A DNA stretch of 64,000 nt from Linnemannia schmuckeri (Eukaryota; Mortierellomycota; Mortierellomycetes; Mortierellales; Mortierellaceae): positions 4,216,001 through 4,280,000 of the forward strand of contig JANATG010000002.1 in NCBI GenBank assembly GCA_029449235.1. Direction: 5' to 3'. Positions within the stretch are counted from its first letter, which is position 1. Each line of letters starts with the position of its first letter. The notes under the pieces were generated by a model. That model had not been told where the DNA came from. It searched no databases and saw only the letters and a program-made list of their open reading frames with translations. Made by a program: the position numbers and the translations under genes. Positions 23,140 to 30,949 of the stretch are shown here, in pieces.

Positions 23140-24278
23140 CCCTCTGACGCCCCTACGACATTCCTTTCTCTTACCTCCCTTTCTTTGTTGCCACTTACTT
23201 CCTTTTCTACTTTTTCTCCTTTTGATCTTTTTTCAACATCAATCTCTTCTTTTCTTTTTGATTCTACTCTTCCCCCTCTCCTCCCTCCTCCACCACCTCC
23301 TTCTCTCAATCTTCCTCCACCAACTTTATCTTTACCCTCTTCTCCTCAGTCACCTATTCCTTCGCCTTCACCCACACTTCCATCATTGTCACTGCCTTCG
23401 GCCTTGCCACTTGTCGTCGCCCCTGATCCAGTCTCGAGCTCTGTTCAGTTTGGTCCATCTGCATCCCTCTATCAAAGCACAGACACTCCACCCAACACAC
23501 CAGCACTCCCCACACCAACATCATCTCCCACTCCACCATCTCTTTACGCTCTCTTACCTCTCCCACCCGATGCAACCGACCCTATCTTTGAACGGGCAGT
23601 CACCACTTTGGACAATGCTTGCAGAGAACGTCTCCTTCGCCCCGCAGCCGAGTTCAATGCCGAGATCCGTCGCATTGCCAGCGATACCAAGAGACAACAA
23701 ACAATGGACTCCACAAAGTATACCGCGCTCAGAGCTCGATATCGGAAACAGCTTGCCAAGAGACCACAAGACCTAGCCATCATGCTGTCAACAATCGATA
23801 AAGAGGCTGCCAATGCCACAGCACGCAGCCAGTCTCTTTCCAGCCGTCGCAAGACCATTGCCGTGGAGATCCGCCGCCGAGCCACCGAGGCCATCAGTGA
23901 GTACCGCACCCGCCGCCTAAGCGATCTTCGAGCGGACCTGGAAACCAGGCTGGTCAAGGCAGCAGTAAGCTCTAATCTCCAGGAATCCCTTCAAGCCAAG
24001 AAACTGCAACAGAAACAGGATTCTGAAGTACTTCGCCGGCAACATCGCTCTGTCGTCTCTCGTCTGAAGGAAACACTGCCTCAATTTAAGGGAACAAAGC
24101 CTCGCAACAAACCAACCTTCGACACCACTGCTAGTTTTCCGTTACAGGAGTGTTATCAAGTCCAACCACCTTCTGCACCAGGATTAGCCACTTTGCACAT
24201 TGGACCTCTTTGCATGTCACTAACAGAAGCGGCTTCCATGCGTGCCATACAGGACACACCGGTTAACAACACCACGCC
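23134..24278 (+). pseudogene. LINE-A frame, 5' part: Pro-rich and coiled-coil region, interrupted
   Basis: About 380 codons are open from the first base of the element to the chromovirus target site, with no ATG near the start (first internal ATG near 23704). The N-terminal 120 residues are Pro/Ser/Leu-rich. The rest is highly charged and helical (many Arg, Lys, Glu, Gln), suggesting a coiled coil or nucleic-acid-binding ORF1-like protein. I see no endonuclease motif and no reverse-transcriptase Y-X-D-D motif. When the 10,980-bp chromovirus and one ACGCC copy are ignored, the frame continues without a break into the RNase H part at 35264. As it stands, the frame stops inside the 5' LTR at 24294. 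Confidence 0.7.
24274..24278. repeat. Left 5-bp target duplication (ACGCC) of the outer chromovirus
   Basis: ACGCC directly before the 5' LTR, matching ACGCC at 35259-35263 directly after the 3' LTR. Confidence 0.9.
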
Positions 24279-24539
24279 TGTAACAGGATCGTAGATTGCC
24301 TCCTGCTTTTGGCAGCCTTGTTCCTTAATTACCTTATTAATATCTTGTGTGTCTGTCTTACACATATTACCCCTGCTTAGTATTGCTTCGCCCTCATTCC
24401 CCATAGACATATAAATACCCTTTCCCTTCTGTACAATAAACCTCATTCCTTCTTGCCCTTTCCTCTTGTCCCTACATCCCCTTGTCTCTTTCCCTTGTTA
24501 TTACCCTTGCCTCTTGTCCCTTGCTCTGCTCCTATTACA
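24279..24539 (+). repeat. 5' LTR of outer chromovirus
   Basis: 261 bp, TG...CA ends. It holds a TATAAATA at 24410-24417 and AATAAA at 24435-24440, fitting promoter and polyadenylation signals. Reads identical to 34998-35258. Confidence 0.95.
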
Positions 24540-24550
24540 TGGTAGCAAAG
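24540..24550 (+). promoter_or_regulatory. Primer-binding site of outer chromovirus
   Basis: TGGTAGCAAAG directly after the LTR is complementary to a tRNA 3' end of the form CTTTGCTACCA. It differs by one base from the usual eukaryotic initiator tRNA-Met end (TGGTAGCAGAG). The nested element uses the same eleven bases. Confidence 0.75.
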
Positions 24551-24641
24551 ATAACTTCAATCCCCCCTCTGCTGTATTCTTGCCCTTTTCTTGTTTTTTC
24601 TTCTTTCTAGCACACTTTCTTCCCCTTCTTGACTCCACTTT

Positions 24642-24739
24642 TGCAACTTTTGTAAGGAGTGGAAGGAAGAGATGTCTTTGTATTTTGGTAATAGTTGTCT
24701 ATTTATCTAATTAAGGTAATCGGGGGTCCAATCGTTGCA
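24642..24739 (-). repeat. 3' LTR (98 bp) of nested chromovirus
   Basis: Plus-strand ends TGCAACTTTTG and AATCGTTGCA. Identical to 29785-29882. No clear TATA box visible; promoter elements in so short an LTR are not obvious. Confidence 0.92.
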
Positions 24740-24749
24740 CCTTCCCCTT

Positions 24750-27700
24750 TTAAAAAACGATCCCATGGTCCTTTTTGAATGCGTTGACCAGGTCTTGGCA
24801 ATTTTCCAGGTTGGCAGCTGGCTCCCATGTCTGATCCTCACGTCCGTAACCTTTCCAAGCAACGAGGAACTGGTGCTGTCGCCGGTACTTTCTGTATCGT
24901 AGAATGGATTCGACCTCGTATTCCTCGGTGCCTTCGACGACGACAGGTGGTGGTGGTGCTGGTGTTCGGCGGCCGAATGTAAGTGGTGACTCAATATAGT
25001 GGCGAAAAAGATCGACGTGAAAGATATTGTGGATGTTGTAGGAGGGGGGTAAGTCGACGAGGAAGGTAACTGGTGATCGTTGCTCCAGTAGGGTGAATGG
25101 TCCAATAAAACGAGGCTTGAGCTTGTCCGAGCTGAGTCCGCTGTCGGCTGGCATGGTAATGTTCTCTGCACTGAGAAGGACCTTGTCGCCAACTTTGTAG
25201 TCATGGTCGCGTCGTCTCTTGTCGGCTTGTCCCTTTTGATGATCCTGAGCTCGCTGCAGTGCATCCTGGGCGAAAATTAGTGCCGTTGCTTGCTGATCCA
25301 GATAGTCATGGACGCTGGGGACGTTGCTGTCAGTGTGGGAGAGGAGGGTGGCGGGGATGCGGGGATGTTGTCCAGTGTTGAGGAAAAAAGGTGAATGGCC
25401 GGTTGAGTGGTGGACGGAGTTGTTGTAGGCAAATTCTGCTGCAGGGAGGAGGGTGTCCCAGTTAGTCTGCTTTTCATCGATAAAGGCGCGCAGCATGATT
25501 CCTAGTGTCTTGTTCATAACTTCCGTCTGTCCATCCGTCTGTGGGTGATAGGCTGTTGACATTGCAAGCTTGACATCCATAAGCCGGTGGAGCTCCTGCC
25601 AAAAATGACTGGTGAATTTGCTATCGCGATCCGAGACGATTGTTGTTGGCATCCCATGATGGCGGAACACATTGTCGAAAAACTGGCGAGCAACGTCGGG
25701 GGCGGTGGCGGTGGTGGTGCTGGGAACAAAGTGGACATGCTTGGATAACTTGTCGACAAAGACGGTGATGGCATCATGATTGCGAGGTGTCTTGGGCAGA
25801 TGGGTTATAAAGTCCATGGTCACCACCTCCCAGCGTCTGACGGGAATGGGTAGAGGTTGAAGGAGTCCAGCAGGTCGCTCCTGACTTGGCTTGTTGCGTT
25901 GACACTTCTCGCACGAGTCGACATAGAGTTGGGTCTCCTTTGCCATGTTGGGCCAGTATGCTATTCGTCGCAGCTTGTCATATGTTTTCCTGAACCCAAA
26001 GTGGCCAGCTATGGGGGCATCGTGGCAGTCATGCAAAAGAGAGTGGCAAATGTCAGCTTTCTGAGGGATAGCGAGAACGACGGTGCCGCGGCGGTCATAG
26101 TAGAGAAGGCCATTGTGAAAAGAATAACCGGGGGGCACACTTCCCTCGAGGCAGCTTTTATAGACGAGACTAAGCCTGGGGCTGTTCTGGTAGTCCTCTA
26201 TCAGGCGCTGCCTCACACCTGGTTCAAGCTGGATATCAATTGAATGAATCTCCACTGGGTCTGTGGATGGGCTGACTGGATCTTCCGTGTGATGGTCGGG
26301 TCGTCGAGACAGGGCGTCGGGGACTGTGTTATCTGCTCCGCGCTTGTACTTGAAGTCAAAGTCGTATTCCTGCAGCAGCTCCATCCATCGAGCCTGGCGG
26401 CGGGTGAGTTTAGGCTGTGTTGGAAAGTGGCGAAGGGTTGCATGGTCTGTGTAAACAATAAAGTGGGATCCGTCTAGGTAGTATCGCCATGTCCTGAGGG
26501 CGTGCACGACTGCCAGTAGCTCCTGCTCGTGGGTTGGGTAGTTCCGTTCTGCTGGTTGTAATTTTCGTGAGGTGAATGCAACGGGTCGGGATACTCCGTT
26601 CGCGTCCGTCTGAAAGAGAACAGCGCCAATTGCAAATCCAGATGCATCCGTTTCGACGGTGGTTGGCAAGTCGGGGTCGAATATACGTAGAACTGGGGCG
26701 GAGCTGATGGCCGCTTTGAGGGTGATGAATGCCTGTTCCTTGTCGTTGTCCCATGAAAAAGTCGCTCCGCCTGCTAGAAGCTCCGAGAGGGGTAGGGCAA
26801 TGTCGGCAAACTTGTCGATGTAGGTCTGGTAGAACTGTGCGAGGCCCAAAAATTGTTGAACATCTTTGATACTGGTGGGGCGAGGCCATTCCCGAATAGC
26901 TTTGACAAGACCTGCTGAGGTGGAGATCCCGTTCTTGGAGATGGTATGGCCCAGGAACTCAGTCTGCTCCTGCATGAATGAGCATTTGCTGAGTTTGACG
27001 TACAGTCCATGTTTTCGTAGAAGTTCAAGGACGCTGCGAAGGTGTTTCAGATGGTCGGCCTTGGTTTTGGAATAGATCAGGATGTCGTCGAGGTATACCA
27101 CCACCCATTTGTCCAGAACCGGATCCAGTACTCGTAGCATCATATTAGAGAATGAGGCTGGTGCGTTGGTGAGTCCGAACGGAACGACATTAAATTCAAA
27201 ATGGCCGTAACGACATCGAAATGCTGTTTTGTGGGTGTGTGGTTCATATATCCTCTGCTGGTGGTATCCCGAGAGTAGATCCAGTTTGGTAAAATAGCGG
27301 GCGCCACGAAAACGATCGATGAGTTCGTCAATTCTGGGTAGAGGGTGTCTGTTCTTCCTGGTAATCCTGTTCAGACCGCGGTAGTCCACACACATACGCA
27401 GGGTGCCATCCTTTTTCCGAACAAAGAGTACCGGGGCGCCATAGGGTGATGTGCTGGGCTTGATGAATTTTTTCGCAAGTAGATCGTCAAGTTGCTTCCT
27501 GAGTTCGTCGAGTTCTGCAATTGAGAGGCGAATGACTGGTTTGAAGGGTGGATCGGCTGTTGGGTCTGTCTCAATTTTCATGGCATCGCCTCGGTCTGGT
27601 GGAAGGCCGCTCGGAAGTGTATCGGGGAACACATCCTTAAACTCGTCTTCAACGATGGCTCTGATCTCAGGCGTCATAGCTGGGCGTTTGGGTGGTGCTG

Positions 27701-28616
27701 ATGCGTCCTTGTCTTTGTTGTTCTTGTCCTTCTGCAGATCCTTGGAAGATTTGACCAGTGCCAAGAATACGTCGGAGCCGGGGAGGGTGGCCATGGTGTG
27801 AAAGTGTAGGTGGGTAAGGAGGCGGCCACCGGTGCGGGTTTGAATATTATTTGATTTGAATCCAGTACAGTCCCACTCGATGGCTGTGTTGTTGTGGTTG
27901 AAGTGGAGAGCATTGGTGCGCCAGTTGATTTGTGGGTTGATGTGAGTAAGCCATGGTTTGCCCAGGATAAGGTCGTATTTTTTGAGTGGGTACAGGATTG
28001 GGTTGAGGTTGTCAGTGTATCCTTTGCGTTCGATGGTGATGTTGACCGTATGGTTGGTAATAGAGGATGAGCCGTCGGGGAGAAGAACAGGGATGGGGTT
28101 GATGACGGTTCGAGGCAAGTTGTTTTTCTTTTGAAAGGATGTGCTGATTACATTACCTTCAGCACCGCCATCGATCAGCACGCGAGCCGGGAAGCCACTG
28201 ACAAGGCAGTTAAAAGTGAGCAATTGACGCTCAGCCTCAGCGATAGAAAATGAACAGAGACGCAATTGCTTTTGTCTCCGTCTTCTCAACTGTCGCTTTG
28301 TAGGCGGTGTGGTCGACACAACAGGGGTATCCAGGTCCAGGTCTGGTCCATCTGAGGTTCTAGACACAAGGTGGGACGAGTCAAACGTTGAGGTCTGGTC
28401 CAGTGAAGGTGCCAGAGTGGGGGGGGAGTGAGTATCACGATTTGAGTTTGTAATCTGAGTTTGGTTGCTAATCTTATTAACTGAGCGATCTGGCAACTTT
28501 ATTTCATTTTTTTCTTTTCTACTTAACTCTGGGGTGTGATCACTCCCTTCACCACTGGGGCAAAGAGAGGGGATTTCAGCAACTGGGTCCTGGACTGCAC
28601 CTAGTTGCTGGGGGCA
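24750..28616 (-). CDS. Pol polyprotein of nested chromovirus (-1 frame to gag)
   Basis: An open frame of about 1,290 codons reached by a -1 shift at 28616-28622. Residue numbers here count from the TTG at 28496. Domains in order: protease near residue 105 with LIDGGAEGN (DGG rather than DSG/DTG), then reverse transcriptase with YLDDILIYSK near 470. RNase H with ETDASGFAIGAVLFQ lies near 615. Integrase has the HHCC finger near 820-870 and the catalytic DFITHLP, VSDRDSKF and TDGQTEVMNK segments. A C-terminal chromodomain (EYEVESILRYRKYRR, KGYGREDQTWEP) covers about 1190-1245. No internal stop. The chromodomain probably guides integration to marked chromatin, as in other chromoviruses. Confidence 0.94.
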   Translation of the reverse strand, partial: CPQQLGAVQDPVAEIPSLCPSGEGSDHTPELSRKEKNEIKLPDRSVNKISNQTQITNSNRDTHSPPTLAPSLDQTSTFDSSHLVSRTSDGPDLDLDTPVVSTTPPTKRQLRRRRQKQLRLCSFSIAEAERQLLTFNCLVSGFPARVLIDGGAEGNVISTSFQKKNNLPRTVINPIPVLLPDGSSSITNHTVNITIERKGYTDNLNPILYPLKKYDLILGKPWLTHINPQINWRTNALHFNHNNTAIEWDCTGFKSNNIQTRTGGRLLTHLHFHTMATLPGSDVFLALVKSSKDLQKDKNNKDKDASAPPKRPAMTPEIRAIVEDEFKDVFPDTLPSGLPPDRGDAMKIETDPTADPPFKPVIRLSIAELDELRKQLDDLLAKKFIKPSTSPYGAPVLFVRKKDGTLRMCVDYRGLNRITRKNRHPLPRIDELIDRFRGARYFTKLDLLSGYHQQRIYEPHTHKTAFRCRYGHFEFNVVPFGLTNAPASFSNMMLRVLDPVLDKWVVVYLDDILIYSKTKADHLKHLRSVLELLRKHGLYVKLSKCSFMQEQTEFLGHTISKNGISTSAGLVKAIREWPRPTSIKDVQQFLGLAQFYQTYIDKFADIALPLSELLAGGATFSWDNDKEQAFITLKAAISSAPVLRIFDPDLPTTVETDASGFAIGAVLFQTDANGVSRPVAFTSRKLQPAERNYPTHEQELLAVVHALRTWRYYLDGSHFIVYTDHATLRHFPTQPKLTRRQARWMELLQEYDFDFKYKRGADNTVPDALSRRPDHHTEDPVSPSTDPVEIHSIDIQLEPGVRQRLIEDYQNSPRLSLVYKSCLEGSVPPGYSFHNGLLYYDRRGTVVLAIPQKADICHSLLHDCHDAPIAGHFGFRKTYDKLRRIAYWPNMAKETQLYVDSCEKCQRNKPSQERPAGLLQPLPIPVRRWEVVTMDFITHLPKTPRNHDAITVFVDKLSKHVHFVPSTTTATAPDVARQFFDNVFRHHGMPTTIVSDRDSKFTSHFWQELHRLMDVKLAMSTAYHPQTDGQTEVMNKTLGIMLRAFIDEKQTNWDTLLPAAEFAYNNSVHHSTGHSPFFLNTGQHPRIPATLLSHTDSNVPSVHDYLDQQATALIFAQDALQRAQDHQKGQADKRRRDHDYKVGDKVLLSAENITMPADSGLSSDKLKPRFIGPFTLLEQRSPVTFLVDLPPSYNIHNIFHVDLFRHYIESPLTFGRRTPAPPPPVVVEGTEEYEVESILRYRKYRRQHQFLVAWKGYGREDQTWEPAANLENCQDLVNAFKKDHGIVF

Positions 28617-29593
28617 TTTCCCGACTGGTCTGTTGGGAGATTGCCCACGTTAGCAATATTATTGACGGTCTGGGCCCTGGATGAGCGGTTGGTGTTGCGG
28701 TTTTTTCCACAGTCCCAAGAGTAGTGTCCGGCGTTGATTCGACGGCACTTGAAGCATCCGTTGTTGTCCTGCAGATATTTCTTTTCATCGTCGGTAAGGC
28801 GGGCAAGGCGTGGTTGGGATTGTTGATTGTTGAATTGGGTTGTCATGGCGTGGACGGCAATGGTAAGGGACTGGACCGAGGCCATAAGGGCGCGGGTGGT
28901 GGGGTCGAGGCTGATGTTATCGATTTCCATTGCCATTGGGTCAAAAGCTGGGGGTGCTGGGTTTGAGCTGGTGGTTGGAGTGTGAGAGCGCATGCTATTC
29001 ATAGCCTTGGCAAACATACCCTTTGTGGCTCCTTTGGGGCCAAAAGCATAGATGGTGTCAAATCCTTCAGCCTTGGAACACATATCAAAAAAGGTGTTGT
29101 TGGGGTTAGATACCTGATCGGTCTGAAGCAGCTGTCTCAGATCGTCGGGGCAGCCTTGGAGAAAAACAACTCTGACGGTGGCTTCGAGAAACACGCGACC
29201 AGTGGGATCTTCCGCGAGCAAGATGTTCATGTAGAGGCGGATGCGGGTAAGGTACTCGGCCAGGTTGGTGGTAAGCTTGGCATTGAGAAGAAGGCCGCGA
29301 ACTTGCTCGAGAAATCCATCAGGCATGTATGCCTTCTTGAACAGGGTTGTAAAGGTGGAGTACTCGCAGGTGTCGTCGATGTTAAGTGATTCCCACCAGA
29401 GGAGAGAGGTTTGGTTGAGGAGGTTGACGGCATGGATGGTGCGTTTTCTGTCGGGTACGTTCTTCATGGTAAAGTAGCGTTGCACCTCTTTCAGCCAGGC
29501 GAGGCATTTGAAGCCATCGCGAGTGCCGTTGTACTTGGCGGGTTTGGAGGTTGTGTCAAGTTCAATGATGGTGGCGAGGTTGTCGTCGGTCAT
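28601..29593 (-). CDS. Gag of nested chromovirus
   Basis: 330 residues, starting at the ATG giving MTDDNLATI. The middle has the usual gag core (FKCLAWLKEVQRYF, LLWWESL, FLEQVRGLLLNAK). The zinc knuckle reads CFKCRRINAGHYSWDC: six residues lie between the second Cys and the His instead of the usual four. The frame ends at a TAG (28601-28603), twelve bases after a GGGAAAT slip site that gives access to pol. Confidence 0.92.
   Translation of the reverse strand: MTDDNLATIIELDTTSKPAKYNGTRDGFKCLAWLKEVQRYFTMKNVPDRKRTIHAVNLLNQTSLLWWESLNIDDTCEYSTFTTLFKKAYMPDGFLEQVRGLLLNAKLTTNLAEYLTRIRLYMNILLAEDPTGRVFLEATVRVVFLQGCPDDLRQLLQTDQVSNPNNTFFDMCSKAEGFDTIYAFGPKGATKGMFAKAMNSMRSHTPTTSSNPAPPAFDPMAMEIDNISLDPTTRALMASVQSLTIAVHAMTTQFNNQQSQPRLARLTDDEKKYLQDNNGCFKCRRINAGHYSWDCGKNRNTNRSSRAQTVNNIANVGNLPTDQSGNAPSN
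28616..28622 (-). promoter_or_regulatory. Predicted -1 ribosomal frameshift site, nested element
   Basis: On the minus strand G GGA AAT matches the X XXY YYZ rule in the gag frame, 12 nt before the gag stop. After slipping, the pol frame runs open through protease. The outer element has G GGA AAA at the equivalent place with the same distance to its stop. Confidence 0.72.
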
Positions 29594-29784
29594 GATGGTG
29601 AGTTCCGATAAAAAGTCAGTGATAAAATACGTGTTAATGGGTGGAAGACAGGGTGAGGGGATGGAGGAGGTGCTAGGTGAGGTTTCTGGGGAGCTGGAGG
29701 AGTCTGGGGTTTATGCTGGGTGTTCTGGGGGTTGTGCTGAGTGTTCTGGGGTCTTGTTGGTGGAATTGTGAACCTTTGCTACCA

Positions 29785-29882
29785 TGCAACTTTTGTAAGG
29801 AGTGGAAGGAAGAGATGTCTTTGTATTTTGGTAATAGTTGTCTATTTATCTAATTAAGGTAATCGGGGGTCCAATCGTTGCA
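29785..29882 (-). repeat. 5' LTR (98 bp) of nested chromovirus
   Basis: Identical to 24642-24739. Followed on the minus strand by the primer-binding site at about 29773-29784. Confidence 0.92.
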
Positions 29883-29932
29883 ACTTTTAAAGTTTGATTT
29901 TTTTATTTTTTCCCTCCCCCCAACTCCACCTT

Positions 29933-30949
29933 ATGTCGGATACACTTGACTCCCTTTTTGAAGGCATCTCAGTCGAAAGACAAATTGCTATTCGTCAATT
30001 CTTTGAGGCCATGCCAGTTGCTACGCCCACCCCCGCACCAGCGTCTGCCCCAGTCGAACCCACCGAACGAGAGCTTGAGGCGGACCGCCGTGATCTTGCC
30101 CGCACCCTGGCCCAAGTCCTCAAGCCCCAGCGACCCGCTCCCTACTCTGGCGCGATTGATGCTGATGCATGCATCAACTTCATTGACAACCAAAAGGAGT
30201 ATTATACAGTTGTTAAATTGGGCTTGGCTGAATGGGTTCAGTATACCGCCCTCAACCTAATTGATAATGCCAAATCATGGTGGCGCTCCTCTGGCCTGAC
30301 TATCCACACTCCCTGGAACGACTTCGAGACCGATTTTCTCACTTTCCACACTCCTCCCAATGCCGTCGCTGCTGCCCGTGAGGCTCTTGAGTCACTCCAA
30401 CAGGGTAAACGATCGGTTGCTCTTTACACTCATGAATTTCGTCGTCTGCTCCGCCGTGTTCCTACCCTCGACAAAGGTACCGCTCTACATTGGTATATCA
30501 AGGGTCTTGAGCGTGACACCAGCAAAGAGGTCAAGCTGCGACAGTGTGCCACCTTGGAATCTGCCATCACCCAAGCCAGCTTAATTCACTCGATCCTCTA
30601 TCCTAACGGCCCCACCATTGCGCCCAAGCACGATACTAATGCTATGGATATCGACAATCTCCATGTTGCCATCAACAACCTTACCACTCAAGTCAACTAT
30701 TTGTCTCGCAACAACGGCAACACCAACAACACCCCTCGCCCTCCCAAACTCACCCCTGAAGACAAAGCTTATCTTATCGCCAAGAAGGGGTGCTTCCGCT
30801 GTCGTAAGATCGGCCATATGGCAAGCCAGTGTCGTACCTTCCCAAGCACACAGCAGCCTCGCCAGTTCAACAACGTCGAGGTCACCGCCACCCCTGCTCC
30901 CGCCCAGGCTTCTTCCCAGACTCAGTCGGGAAAAGCCAACAGCAACTAG
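29933..30949 (+). CDS. Gag of outer chromovirus
   Basis: 338 residues from the ATG giving MSDTLDSLF. After the nested element is ignored, the leader between primer-binding site and this ATG is about 140 nt. Gag core segments include VQYTALNLIDNAKSWW and FLTFHTPPNA. Near the C-terminus is a canonical zinc knuckle CFRCRKIGHMASQC (CX2CX4HX4C). The frame ends at TAG 30947-30949, and pol lies in the -1 frame. Confidence 0.94.
   Translation: MSDTLDSLFEGISVERQIAIRQFFEAMPVATPTPAPASAPVEPTERELEADRRDLARTLAQVLKPQRPAPYSGAIDADACINFIDNQKEYYTVVKLGLAEWVQYTALNLIDNAKSWWRSSGLTIHTPWNDFETDFLTFHTPPNAVAAAREALESLQQGKRSVALYTHEFRRLLRRVPTLDKGTALHWYIKGLERDTSKEVKLRQCATLESAITQASLIHSILYPNGPTIAPKHDTNAMDIDNLHVAINNLTTQVNYLSRNNGNTNNTPRPPKLTPEDKAYLIAKKGCFRCRKIGHMASQCRTFPSTQQPRQFNNVEVTATPAPAQASSQTQSGKANSN
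30928..30934 (+). promoter_or_regulatory. Predicted -1 ribosomal frameshift site, outer element
   Basis: GGGAAAA, positioned G GGA AAA in the gag frame, 12 nt before the gag stop. The -1 frame entered here is the pol frame and is already open. Such heptamers drive -1 shifting in many retroelements. Confidence 0.75.

Larger units (their letters stand above)
24642..29882 (-). mobile_element. Nested Ty3/gypsy chromovirus with 98-bp LTRs
   Basis: A 5,241-bp element on the minus strand inserted in the untranslated leader of the outer chromovirus, between its primer-binding site and gag. The two LTRs (24642-24739 and 29785-29882) are 98 bp and identical, unusually short for this superfamily. The target duplication is ACTTT (24637-24641 and 29883-29887). 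A primer-binding site TGGTAGCAAAGG follows the 5' LTR (minus strand, ending at 29784) and a polypurine tract AAAAGGGGAAGG precedes the 3' LTR (about 24740-24751). Gag and pol are intact. Identical LTRs and open frames suggest it is recent and perhaps active. It is younger than the outer element. Confidence 0.95.

Noticed and set aside
24156..24446. Minus-strand frame over the LTR, present again at 34884-35165
   Set aside because: It is LTR sequence read backwards; it repeats because the LTR repeats.
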